Assembly (NCBI GenBank): GCA_029983755.1
Contig: JASBYX010000004.1
Span: 1 to 61,827, forward strand
Source of the DNA: Anaerovoracaceae bacterium
GTDB lineage: Bacteria; Bacillota; Clostridia; Peptostreptococcales; Anaerovoracaceae
Reading direction: 5' to 3'
DNA: 61,827 nt
Within the stretch, counting starts at the first letter, position 1; the number at the start of each line of letters is the position of its first letter. The position numbers and the translations under genes were made by a program. The notes beneath the pieces are model-generated. The model had not been told where the DNA came from and did not search any database. It saw only the letters and a list, made by a program, of their open reading frames with translations. Positions 25,114 through 32,561 of this stretch are shown here, piece after piece.

Positions 25114-25761
25114 TTACAAAACTTCAAATTGAGCCTGGTGGGTTCTCCAGTGGACATCTTTGAGAAATTCGGAAACCCCCTTAGCATCCTTCTTAACAAA
25201 AAGATCATAAATTTTCTCGTGCTCACGGTTTGTTTCAAGTAGAACTTCCTTGATGTCAGGATGAGCCTCCTCGTTGAAGTCTCTTTTTAAAAGTTGCTTC
25301 TTTAAATTCTCAAGAGTATTTATGAGAACCTTGTTGCCACATCTGTTAACAAAAATATCGTGGAACGTTTCCTGCTGTTTATGATACATATTAAAATTTC
25401 GCTGATCAATGGCAAGCTTCATACTTTCAAGATAGAACTTCATATCAGCAAGATCCCTGTCTGAAAGTAGGGGACATGCTAGGAAAGCTGCCTCCCCTTC
25501 AAGGACACCAATGGTGCTGTAAAGCTCAGAAAGATCCTTGAGCGTTAGCTCCCTTACTACAAAGCCTCGCCTTGGAATATTGTCTATGACTCCAAAGCAA
25601 GATAACTCTATCAAAGCCTCCCTTACAGGAGTTCTGCTCACAGAAAGACTTTCACAAATTTTACTTTCATTTATCTTTTCCCCGGGATTGATTTTACCGA
25701 GAAAAATCTGCTCAGCAATGTAGTCGTAAACGTGATTTTTAAGTGTTTTGAATTGATCCAT
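25114..25761 (-). CDS. GntR-family (FadR/FCD type) transcriptional regulator
   Basis: A 215-residue regulator from the ATG at 25761 (M-D-Q-F-K-T-L-K-N-H-V), behind AGAGGT. A longer reading from 25878 would run through its own promoter. The N-terminal winged helix has I-N-E-S-K-I-C-E-S-L-S-V-S-R-T-P-V-R-E-A. The C-terminal FCD domain has the metal-site histidine pattern (F-H-D-I-F and W-R-T-H). It is divergent from ddaH and the two share a promoter region, so it probably controls ddaH and the antiporter in response to a small acid or amino acid. Confidence 0.88.
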   Translation of the reverse strand: MDQFKTLKNHVYDYIAEQIFLGKINPGEKINESKICESLSVSRTPVREALIELSCFGVIDNIPRRGFVVRELTLKDLSELYSTIGVLEGEAAFLACPLLSDRDLADMKFYLESMKLAIDQRNFNMYHKQQETFHDIFVNRCGNKVLINTLENLKKQLLKRDFNEEAHPDIKEVLLETNREHEKIYDLFVKKDAKGVSEFLKDVHWRTHQAQFEVL

Positions 25762-25794
25762 TCTAGATACCTCTAAATTAATTTTCCTATTTCT

Positions 25795-25845
25795 ATAATA
25801 ATACAAAAATAATCCCTTGACAAGTGTCGATATATTGTATATTAT
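25795..25845. promoter_or_regulatory. Back-to-back promoters of gntR and ddaH
   Basis: On the plus strand TTGACA (25817-25822), 17 bases, TATTAT (25840-25845) drives ddaH. On the minus strand TTGTCA (25818-25823), 17 bases, TATTAT (25795-25800) drives gntR. The two -35 boxes are the same bases read on opposite strands, so a bound protein would affect both. An AT-rich near-palindrome (ATATTGTATATTATAT) around the ddaH -10 box is a candidate GntR operator. Confidence 0.72.
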
Positions 25846-25943
25846 ATATTCAAACAGAAACCGTGAAAAAAATATCAATTATTTTCGCGAATCACTCTAG
25901 TCAAATATCATAAAAAATATATTTCACGAAAGGATGTAGAAAA

Positions 25944-26720
25944 ATGAAAAAATTCAACAACGTAATCGTAAGAAGACCTTGCAAAGCTATAAGCGAGGGA
26001 ATCACAAGTGGTACATTTGAGGGAACACCTGATTATGAGAACGCTCTAAAGCAGCACGATGCATACATCGAAGCACTGAAAAAGTGTGGAGTTGAAGTAA
26101 CAGTACTTCCTGCACTAGACGAATTTCCGGACAGCTGTTTTGTTGAAGATACTGCCGTACTGACACCTAATGTTGCGATCATATCAAGACCGGGTGCAGA
26201 GAGCAGAAGAGAAGAGCCAAACTACATCGTAGACACCATCAAGAAATTCTACCCTGAGGACAAGATCGAGTACATCAAAGCTCCCGGAACCATGGAAGGC
26301 GGAGACGTAATGATGGTTGGAAATCACTTCTACATCGGAGCTTCCGACAGATCAAATGAGGAAGGCTGCAAGCAGTTTATCGAAATCCTAGAGAGACACG
26401 GACACACAGGCTCAGTAGTTGAAATGAAGGAAATGCTCCACCTGAAGACCGGAGTTAACTACCTTGAGAACAACAACATGCTCGCTGCGGGAGAATTTTT
26501 GACAAGCCCTGACTTTGAGAAATACAACAAAACAGAGATTCCTGCTGACGAGGCTTATGCTGCAAACTGCATCTGGGTAAATGACATTGTCATTGTTCCG
26601 GAAGGTTTCCCTAAGGTTGAGAAGGCTGTAAGGGATATGGGATATGAAGTTTTGACCGTTGATACTTCTGAATACAAGAAGATTGACGGAGGACTCAGTT
26701 GCCTATCTCTGAGATTTTAG
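25944..26720 (+). CDS. ddaH: Dimethylarginine dimethylaminohydrolase (DDAH)
   Basis: Hydrolyses methylated arginines (asymmetric dimethylarginine, monomethylarginine) to citrulline and methylamines. The 258 residues follow the Pseudomonas enzyme closely as I recall it: F-P-D-S-C-F-V-E-D, S-R-P-G-A-E-S-R-R, G-T-M-E-G-G-D-V-M-M-V-G, catalytic His in H-L-K-T-G, and Y-A-A-N-C-I-W-V-N. The catalytic Cys253 is in G-G-L-S-C-L-S-L-R-F at the C-terminus. It belongs to the same fold as arginine deiminase but is much shorter than ArcA at 42667. Biased codons suggest good expression. An amino acid antiporter follows, with a terminator between. Confidence 0.88.
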   Translation: MKKFNNVIVRRPCKAISEGITSGTFEGTPDYENALKQHDAYIEALKKCGVEVTVLPALDEFPDSCFVEDTAVLTPNVAIISRPGAESRREEPNYIVDTIKKFYPEDKIEYIKAPGTMEGGDVMMVGNHFYIGASDRSNEEGCKQFIEILERHGHTGSVVEMKEMLHLKTGVNYLENNNMLAAGEFLTSPDFEKYNKTEIPADEAYAANCIWVNDIVIVPEGFPKVEKAVRDMGYEVLTVDTSEYKKIDGGLSCLSLRF

Positions 26721-26739
26721 AAGATTCTAACAAATACTT

Positions 26740-26766
26740 GGGGCGTACAAACGCCCCTATTTTTAT
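26740..26766 (+). terminator. Terminator between ddaH and the antiporter
   Basis: GGGGCGT (26740-26746) and ACGCCCC (26751-26757) with a 4-base loop, then TATTTTT. The stem is short, so it may be leaky and let the antiporter be co-transcribed. Confidence 0.8.
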
Positions 26767-26808
26767 ATCTCTTTGGTGACCGGGGAGATATATTAACGGA
26801 GAAAAAGA

Positions 26809-28242
26809 ATGGAAAACAAAGAAAGAACTTTAGGCGTATTTCCCTTAGCTATGTTTGCAGTTGGTCTGACCCTTGCCAGCGGAGTATTTAGCCTGTCCGG
26901 AGATTTTGCAAAAAGCGGAGCCCATACACTTGCGACTCTAATCGGTTGGGGAATTTGTGGAATCGGAATGTTTGCCCTTACTATGGCATTTTTCAAATTA
27001 TCTGTTGTGAAAAAAGAGCTCACCAGCGGAATATACAGCTACGCTAAAGAGGGTTTCGGTGGGTATGTAGGATTCAACTCAGCGTGGGGATATTGGATGA
27101 GCGCTATTTTGGCGCAGATATCCTTCATCTCACTTTTGTTTGAGACTATTGGTAGGTATGTACCTGCCTTTGGAAATGGTACAAATCTAATTTCCATACT
27201 AGTTGCATCCCTTGTTATTTGGGGACTATCGCTACTGATTTTAAGAGGGGTGAATCAGGCGGTTGTACTCAATGCCATCGTTGTAATCGCAAAGGCTATA
27301 CCTATTTTGGTGGTGGTAGTTGCTATAATATTCGGTGGAGCTTTTAAATGGGATGTTTTCGTAGATAACTTTACAGGCACAGGGGAGATGTCCCTGATGG
27401 AGCAGATAAAGGGCACAGTTTATACAACCGTATGGATATTCATAGGGATTGAAGGAGCTGTTGTCATTTCCGGTAGAGGAAAGACTACAAAGATTGCAGG
27501 TCAGGCTACAGTTATTTCCTTCCTATCCCTGTTCATCCTATATGTGATAATTTCCGTGCTTTCAATGGGAGTAATGCCGGCAGAGGAGCTTGCAAAGCTA
27601 CCTAACCCATCGCTTGGCGGCGTTTTGGAATCTGTAGTGGGACCTTGGGGAGCGACACTTGTTAATGTGGGAGTAATAATTTCCCTTGGAGGGGCTTTGT
27701 TCTCATACACCATCCTCTGCGTTGACAGCGCCTTTGGGCCGTCTGAACAGGGAGCATTCCCGGCTATTTTGTCGAAGAAAAACGGAAGAGGGGCACCTAC
27801 TTGGGCGGTTATAGTTACGGCTTTGATAATTCAGCTATTCATAATCATAATGTATCTGAACAGTGCTACATTCCAGGCTCTATATGCACTTTCAACTTCT
27901 GCGATAATGGTTCCCTATGTGCTGTCTGCCTTCTATTATTTGAAGGTCGTGGCAAAGGGGGAGGACAAGGAATTTGAGAATGGAAAGAGGGCTTTCCCGT
28001 GGATAATAGCGGTTGGTGCGTCTATATATGGATTCTGGCTACTTTATGCATCAGGTACAACGTATATTCTCATAGCATCACTTCTCTATGCACCGGGAAC
28101 ATTAATGTATCTTTATAACAGAAAGAAGAGGGGTCGAAAGCTGTTTGACGGGAGCAAATCCATTGTGGTCTGCGTGATTCTGATAGCAGCGGCCATCACT
28201 TCACTGGTTCTGACGGTCAATGGAACCTTGCAGTGGTTCTAG
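26809..28242 (+). CDS. APC-family basic amino acid/polyamine antiporter
   Basis: A 477-residue transporter with about 12-13 helices. The first helix carries the substrate-binding G-L-T-L-A-S-G-V-F, and helix 6 has W-I-F-I-G-I-E-G-A, both typical of the arginine/ornithine (ArcD-like, YdgI-like) branch. Beside ddaH and its regulator it may import methylarginine or arginine in exchange for ornithine or citrulline; the exact substrates are inference. AAC-GGAG serves as ribosome site. The arc operon 13 kb to the right lacks a transporter of its own, so this gene could also serve it. Confidence 0.85.
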   Translation: MENKERTLGVFPLAMFAVGLTLASGVFSLSGDFAKSGAHTLATLIGWGICGIGMFALTMAFFKLSVVKKELTSGIYSYAKEGFGGYVGFNSAWGYWMSAILAQISFISLLFETIGRYVPAFGNGTNLISILVASLVIWGLSLLILRGVNQAVVLNAIVVIAKAIPILVVVVAIIFGGAFKWDVFVDNFTGTGEMSLMEQIKGTVYTTVWIFIGIEGAVVISGRGKTTKIAGQATVISFLSLFILYVIISVLSMGVMPAEELAKLPNPSLGGVLESVVGPWGATLVNVGVIISLGGALFSYTILCVDSAFGPSEQGAFPAILSKKNGRGAPTWAVIVTALIIQLFIIIMYLNSATFQALYALSTSAIMVPYVLSAFYYLKVVAKGEDKEFENGKRAFPWIIAVGASIYGFWLLYASGTTYILIASLLYAPGTLMYLYNRKKRGRKLFDGSKSIVVCVILIAAAITSLVLTVNGTLQWF

Positions 28243-28293
28243 CTAATGGGGTGGGTGGATAGAGAGGAAATAATACCTTCCACACCATACAAT

Positions 28294-28349
28294 AAAATCC
28301 CGATTTAGTTCTGCCTACATATATGCGGTCAGAGCTGAATCGGGATTTT
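28294..28349. terminator. Bidirectional terminator after the antiporter
   Basis: AAAATCCCGATT (28294-28305) pairs with AATCGGGATTTT (28338-28349). The large inner loop itself contains CTGCC/GGTCAG pairing. Confidence 0.85.
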
Positions 28350-28442
28350 GAATTTCTTAAGATGTGTGTGGGCTTTCTGTTAGAATTATGCATATAAACA
28401 TATAACCCCACATGTATTACCATTTCTATTGCAGAATTGGAA

Positions 28443-28619
28443 TTACTTTCTTACCATTGGCTTGCCGCAGCACTCAAAGTCGCAGCATACACCGTGGTCA
28501 TGACCTGTCTCACAAGCTGCTTCGTCAGGACAGCCACAAGACTTCTTTACTTCAAGTTCAAGACCGCAGCTTTCGCATACATAAACTTCTCCAACCTTCA
28601 TATCTCCACAAGATACCAT
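28443..28619 (-). CDS. Desulforedoxin-like small metal-binding protein (58 residues)
   Basis: A short minus-strand gene with ten Cys. ATG at 28617-28619 is preceded by AAAGGAGGA and by a good promoter. M-K-V-G-E-V-Y-V-C-E-S-C-G-L-E-L-E-V and a C-terminal C-C-G-K-P-M-V-R-K match desulforedoxin and the N-terminal domain of desulfoferrodoxin, where the C-x-x-C (15, 18) and C-C (50, 51) bind one iron or zinc. Between them lies an unusual insertion with further Cys and His (S-C-G-C-P-D-E-A-A-C-E-T-G-H-D-H-G-V-C-C) that could hold a second metal. A small redox or metal-handling protein is likely; the partner is unknown. Confidence 0.78.
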   Translation of the reverse strand: MVSCGDMKVGEVYVCESCGLELEVKKSCGCPDEAACETGHDHGVCCDFECCGKPMVRK

Positions 28620-28675
28620 AATACTTTTCCTCCTTTTAATTAGTGATTTTTAGTGTTTGTTTTATTACGAAGGAA

Positions 28676-28704
28676 ATTATAACATGGATTAAACGATTAA
28701 GCAA
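28676..28704 (-). promoter_or_regulatory. Promoter of the desulforedoxin-like gene
   Basis: On the minus strand TTGCTT (28699-28704), 17 bases, TATAAT (28676-28681). The same -35 sequence is used before the threonine aldolase gene. Confidence 0.65.
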
Positions 28705-28746
28705 GCGTTTAATTAAACTTTTTTTCACAAAATATTTGCCTTTTCT

Positions 28747-29661
28747 CTACTCATCTCTTCGTAATGTTGCTCCCTTGATTTGCACGATTTTAGAAGAAAT
28801 AAGGTTCCCTTGGGCTACGGCATCGCTGATGGATAAATCATCCATAAGTCCTGATATCACTCCTCCGGCGTGGGAGTCACCGGCACCGATTGTATCCACA
28901 ACTTTGTCCACAGGGCAGGCAGGGATATCGGTTTTTACCACATATTTGTCATCTTTTAATTCATAGACTTCTGCACCCTTTGGCCCCTTTGTAATTATTA
29001 TTGGCATTTTCGTAAGGTTCAAAAGTTTTTCAATACTTTCAAATAGTGATATGAGGTAGCTTGACTCTTCCTCATTCATGTGGAGTATTGGATTTAAACT
29101 GAGCATTCTTTCAAGGACAGACAGCGGCAAGGAAGCAACCCTCGGCCCGGGAGCAAAAAATATCTGAGGCATGCGGCATCCACCATCGCCGCCGCCCCGG
29201 GCCCGCCCCAAGAACCCGAGGATTGCTTCCGATGAACTGCCTTCCAGGTCCAAGCCACAGACATAGACAAACCTGTAATTCTGCGGCTTGACACTTGAAA
29301 AGAAGTCGTCCCTAAAATCATACTCAGCCCCCCGGTGGCATATAAAGGACCTTTCACCTGTCTTGTCAACCAAACAGTAGCAACAGCCGTTATCCCCAGT
29401 GACCCTGCGAAGGGGAGTAGAAAACCCACGATTGGAAAGTATTTTGTTGATGTAATCCCCGTAGTAACCTGTGCCCACAGGACTGAGAAGATCAAAGTCT
29501 ATGCCGAAGTAAGCTAAGGTTGAGGCAACGTTATAAGCACAGCCTCCGGGAGCCAGATTTTGGGAATTTACATTTATATCTTCTCCCGTCCTAGGGAGAT
29601 TGTCGATTTCGATTATTACGTCTACGGCGGTGGAGCCGATGATAAGAGCCTTCTTTTTCAA
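28747..29661 (-). CDS. PfkB-family sugar/nucleoside kinase
   Basis: A cytoplasmic kinase of the ribokinase fold: N-terminal P-G-G-C-A-Y-N-V-A-S-T-L-A and C-terminal D-T-I-G-A-G-D-S-H-A-G-G with the catalytic Asp. The substrate is not readable. All candidate starts are TTG. I prefer 29661, which has GGAGAAAGG nine bases upstream (304 residues); the longer reading from 29709 starts in a hairpin. Around residue 155 there is a glycine-rich stretch (R-A-R-G-G-G-D-G-G-C) coded by unusually GC-rich DNA, not part of the family fold. The gene follows the acyltransferase on the minus strand. Confidence 0.82.
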   Translation of the reverse strand: MKKKALIIGSTAVDVIIEIDNLPRTGEDINVNSQNLAPGGCAYNVASTLAYFGIDFDLLSPVGTGYYGDYINKILSNRGFSTPLRRVTGDNGCCYCLVDKTGERSFICHRGAEYDFRDDFFSSVKPQNYRFVYVCGLDLEGSSSEAILGFLGRARGGGDGGCRMPQIFFAPGPRVASLPLSVLERMLSLNPILHMNEEESSYLISLFESIEKLLNLTKMPIIITKGPKGAEVYELKDDKYVVKTDIPACPVDKVVDTIGAGDSHAGGVISGLMDDLSISDAVAQGNLISSKIVQIKGATLRRDE

Positions 29662-29710
29662 CTTTTCTAACCTTTCTCCTACATAGTCTATATAGCCTTT
29701 GAAAATCAAA

Positions 29711-29739
29711 GCGCGAGAGCCGATAGTGGATTCTCGCGC
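29711..29739 (-). terminator. Hairpin between the acyltransferase and PfkB genes
   Basis: GCGCGAGA (29711-29718) pairs with TCTCGCGC (29732-29739). On the minus strand TTTGATTTTC follows. It likely ends the aldolase-acyltransferase message. Confidence 0.7.
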
Positions 29740-29781
29740 AGGATTTAAAAATTTTGAAATAATAGCGGATTTTGCCTTATT

Positions 29782-30669
29782 TTATTTAACTATGAACTTG
29801 GGATTTTTGACCTTTACGTTCTCATCCTTTACAATTTTGTCCGGCTTCTTTTCAAGAACTGAAGGGTTGGACACATAGCGTTTGAATTCTCGGAAACACC
29901 TTGCATAGTAGTAGCCTGATGCAACTCTGTCGTCGGCAGAAACATTCACCGGTATAACCTTTTTGTCAACTATGGTTTCTCCAACCTTAGTAAGTCTCTT
30001 CTCCGGGGCACCCATAGCTATGAAAATGGATGTGCTTCCGAAGTCGTACATGTGGTGATAAACAGGGCCGAGCCTTATGGATGCCAGGTTGGTGATGAAT
30101 AGGGAAGTGTGGAATGGGCTTGCATCGATTATGCTAAAGGGCAGCCCGAAAAGACTATCCCATGTCTTCAAAAATCCCACTATGCCACGCATGAGCCCCG
30201 GGACCTTGTTCAGACCTTGCAGGAATTTGTCCGTGGCATTATTCCTGTCAGGTGAAGCACTCTCAGTTTCTTCAATGGCCTTGCTCACTTTCTTGTTCAC
30301 CTCAAAAATGTCATCATCCAAGTTGAAGTACAGCTTGATGGCTTCCTCATTATTTCCCTTTTCGGACACCGGCTTGATGGCAATAAAGGAAACCGCAAAA
30401 TGGTTCCGGCTGTAAAGCGTCCTGTTAATTACAAATCGATTTAAATAAGGATTCTGTGAAACAAGCCTAAGGTAGGCGGCGATCACAACGCTCATATGCT
30501 TCATGGCGATGCCCTTTTCTCGGCACTGATTAACATACTTTGAAATCGAATCCATGTCGATGTCGAGATGAATGTAGTTGGTGGCATCATACCGATGAGG
30601 CATGATGTGTGGCATGATTTCATAAAAAGGGTCGCATCCCTTGAGTTTGTATCCGTCAGGTCTATTCAT
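29782..30669 (-). CDS. CAT-fold acyltransferase-like protein
   Basis: A 295-residue protein related to chloramphenicol acetyltransferase and the catalytic domain of 2-oxo acid dehydrogenase E2 subunits. Matching features are the N-terminal M-N-R-P-D-G-Y-K-L-K-G-C-D-P-F, I-D-A-S-P-F-H-T-S-L-F-I-T-N and G-S-T-S-I-F-I-A-M-G. The position of the catalytic H-x-x-x-D-G motif reads D-D-R-V-A-S-G, so the usual catalytic His is Asp. As I recall, other members of this clostridial subfamily also lack it (D-E-R-I-C-D-G), so the chemistry may differ or be lost. There is no lipoyl domain and no E1/E3 gene nearby. Probably co-transcribed with the aldolase, 44 bases upstream. Confidence 0.7.
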   Translation of the reverse strand: MNRPDGYKLKGCDPFYEIMPHIMPHRYDATNYIHLDIDMDSISKYVNQCREKGIAMKHMSVVIAAYLRLVSQNPYLNRFVINRTLYSRNHFAVSFIAIKPVSEKGNNEEAIKLYFNLDDDIFEVNKKVSKAIEETESASPDRNNATDKFLQGLNKVPGLMRGIVGFLKTWDSLFGLPFSIIDASPFHTSLFITNLASIRLGPVYHHMYDFGSTSIFIAMGAPEKRLTKVGETIVDKKVIPVNVSADDRVASGYYYARCFREFKRYVSNPSVLEKKPDKIVKDENVKVKNPKFIVK

Positions 30670-30713
30670 ATATTGTTATTATCCTTCTATAATTATTCTA
30701 TACTATTGTGATT

Positions 30714-31769
30714 TCAATCCGCTTTGCTGTTCTCAAAGTCGAAAACGGCCTTAGCCAAAGCCTCAATGTCGTCTGTGGTAGTTCCAAACCCTGTCACAAA
30801 ACGGGTTACCATCACATCATCTCTTCCCTCCACAGGGACCCACTCGTAGAAATCAAAATCCTTCTGCAGATGGGCGATCATATCCTTTTTCAGTATGGGA
30901 AAAATCTGGTTGGTGTGAGAGGAACTATAAAAGTCGCAGCCGATTTCCTCAAAGATTCGATGAACTTTCAAAGCAGCGGCATTCATGTGGTGACCTATGC
31001 TGTAGAACAGGCTGTCATCTCCACCTTTAAGGAGTTCCACAAACTGTATCCCTATGATTCTGCCCTTAGCAAGCATTGCATTGTTCTGCTTAACGATCCA
31101 CCTATAATATGGTTTGAAGGCATCGTGGAGCAAAACAACAGCTTCGCCTAAGAGTAGTCCGTGCTTGGTTCCTCCGATATAGAAAGCGTCTGCAATGTCG
31201 GCAATGTCTCTGATGGTAAAATCAGCTTCAGGAGCAGTCAGTGCCACACCCAGCCTTGCGCCGTCTATGTAAAGGAGCATATCCCTCTCATCGCATTTAG
31301 CTCTCAAAGCCTTGAGTTCAGCAAGACTATACATGCTTCCAAGCTCTGTGGTCTGGCTGATTGATAGGAGCCTAGGAAGAACAGTATGATCATCCTCGTA
31401 CTCTATCCATGCTTTGTCAATTAACTCAGGAGTGATTTTGCCATCAACAGGATCCATAGGTATGATCTTATGACCTGTCTTTTCAACAGCACCGCACTCA
31501 TGGGTATAAATGTGAGCAGACCTTGGGGCCACAACTGCCTCATATGGCCTGAGGGCAGCGGCAATGGTACAAACATTAGTAGGGGTACCGCCAACCATCA
31601 TGTGAACATCAGCATCAGGCTTTCCGATGAGCTCTTTGATAAGCTCTTCTGCCTGTTCTGAATATTTATCTAATGTATGTGTTCCGGTATGTTCAGAGTT
31701 TGTCTCAACCAACGCTTTCAGGATTTGAGGATGTGCACCCTGAGTATAGTCACTTTTAAAATAAATCAT
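30714..31769 (-). CDS. ltaA: Threonine aldolase family PLP enzyme
   Basis: A 351-residue PLP enzyme (beta-eliminating lyase/threonine aldolase family) that splits threonine or allo-threonine to glycine and acetaldehyde. Present are F-K-S-D-Y-T-Q-G-A-H, H-T-G-T-H-T-L-D-K-Y, the cofactor aspartate in Y-I-D-G-A-R-L-G and the PLP lysine in G-G-T-K-H-G. The clostridial subgroup Y-T-Q-G-A-H-P is a little different from LtaE of E. coli, so specificity is not certain. GGAGG lies before the start, and a promoter lies about 35 bases upstream. Confidence 0.85.
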   Translation of the reverse strand: MIYFKSDYTQGAHPQILKALVETNSEHTGTHTLDKYSEQAEELIKELIGKPDADVHMMVGGTPTNVCTIAAALRPYEAVVAPRSAHIYTHECGAVEKTGHKIIPMDPVDGKITPELIDKAWIEYEDDHTVLPRLLSISQTTELGSMYSLAELKALRAKCDERDMLLYIDGARLGVALTAPEADFTIRDIADIADAFYIGGTKHGLLLGEAVVLLHDAFKPYYRWIVKQNNAMLAKGRIIGIQFVELLKGGDDSLFYSIGHHMNAAALKVHRIFEEIGCDFYSSSHTNQIFPILKKDMIAHLQKDFDFYEWVPVEGRDDVMVTRFVTGFGTTTDDIEALAKAVFDFENSKAD

Positions 31770-31801
31770 GAGGAACCTCCTTATCTATTTCATACATTAA
31801 T

Positions 31802-31830
31802 ATTATACGTGAAATTTATCATAAAAGCAA
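31802..31830 (-). promoter_or_regulatory. Promoter of the threonine aldolase gene
   Basis: On the minus strand TTGCTT (31825-31830), 17 bases, TATAAT (31802-31807). Confidence 0.68.
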
Positions 31831-31859
31831 AATTATTTCAAAAATTTCGTTATCCATTG

Positions 31860-31888
31860 TTGACAAAATATTGACTCTGTTGTAATAT
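31860..31888 (+). promoter_or_regulatory. Promoter of the feo operon
   Basis: TTGACA (31860-31865), 17 bases, TAATAT (31883-31888). The likely start of transcription falls inside the inverted repeats that follow. Confidence 0.75.
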
Positions 31889-31917
31889 ACTAACGAAGGG
31901 TTAGTATCGTCTAACCC
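31888..31917. promoter_or_regulatory. Overlapping inverted repeats, likely DtxR-type iron operator
   Basis: TACTAAC (31888-31894), GAAGG, GTTAGTA (31900-31906) is one perfect inverted repeat. GGGTTAG (31898-31904), TATCGT, CTAACCC (31911-31917) is a second, sharing GTTAG with the first. The half-site GGTTAG/CTAACC is that of classic DtxR boxes. Placed directly on the -10 box and start site, binding would block transcription. The DtxR-family gene at 35267 is the obvious candidate. Confidence 0.7.
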
Positions 31918-32039
31918 TTAAAGTATTGTTGATGCTAATTCCGACCTACGAATGTTTTTAACCGATTTTATTTATTACAGTATTTTGTGAAGTTGGAATT
32001 TGAAGATATGCTTCTATTTTGTTTCGGGGAGGTAGAAAT

Positions 32040-32258
32040 ATGCCTTTAACATTTGCAAATGAAGGCGATTTGGTAAGGATAATCAAAATATCAGGTGCGG
32101 ATGAATCCAGGCGCCACCTGCACAACTTGGGCTTTGTAGAGGATACGGAGCTAACCATCATAACCAAGGCCGGTGGTAACATCATCGTGAGCGTTAAGGA
32201 TGGTCGAGTTGCACTCAGCAGAGAAATGGCGTCAAAAATAATCGTAACACCTGCGTAG
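32040..32258 (+). CDS. feoA: FeoA-domain protein 1
   Basis: A 72-residue SH3-like FeoA protein that supports the ferrous iron transporter FeoB. The start at 32040 (M-P-L-T-F-A) is chosen because GGGGAGGT sits nine bases upstream; a reading from 32019 would start before that site. G-A-D-E-S-R-R-H-L-H-N-L-G-F-V is the FeoA core. First of two FeoA genes. Confidence 0.88.
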   Translation: MPLTFANEGDLVRIIKISGADESRRHLHNLGFVEDTELTIITKAGGNIIVSVKDGRVALSREMASKIIVTPA

Positions 32259-32279
32259 CCTTTGAAAAGTTCAAAGGCT
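32257..32279 (+). terminator. Hairpin between the two feoA genes
   Basis: AGCCTTTGAA and TTCAAAGGCT form a perfect 10-bp stem with an AAG loop, starting on the stop codon of the first feoA. Only TATAATTAT follows, so it is more likely an RNA processing or stability element than a full terminator. Confidence 0.6.
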
Positions 32280-32312
32280 ATAATTATCAGTTATATATTC
32301 TGGAGGTTATAA

Positions 32313-32537
32313 ATGAAGACACTTAAAGATGTGCCGGTAGGGAAGAAGGCTGTAGTCAGAAAGCTGGAAGGGCAAGGACCTACCAAGAGAAGAATAATGG
32401 ACATGGGTATCACCAAGGGCGTGACCCTTGACGTAGTGAAAGTTGCCCCTCTCGGCGACCCCATTGAGGTAAAAGTTAGAGGCTATCAGCTATCTATCAG
32501 AAAAGCAGATGCTGAGGCAATTTTGATTGAAGAATAA
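32313..32537 (+). CDS. feoA: FeoA-domain protein 2
   Basis: A 74-residue FeoA protein: G-P-T-K-R-R-I-M-D-M-G-I-T-K-G-V, then P-L-G-D-P-I-E-V-K-V-R-G-Y-Q-L-S-I-R-K, the typical C-terminal pattern. Two tandem FeoA genes before feoB are known in Clostridia. CTGGAGG precedes the start; feoB follows after 24 bases. Confidence 0.9.
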   Translation: MKTLKDVPVGKKAVVRKLEGQGPTKRRIMDMGITKGVTLDVVKVAPLGDPIEVKVRGYQLSIRKADAEAILIEE

Positions 32538-32561
32538 TTTAGTTACTTAGGAGGAAATTAA

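Noticed and set aside
28412..28643. Plus-strand reading frames across the desulforedoxin-like gene
   Set aside because: They are rich in His, Ser and Cys without any ribosome site and mirror the minus-strand gene.
29335..29517. Plus-strand frame within the PfkB gene
   Set aside because: No ribosome site and fully inside a well-supported gene on the other strand.
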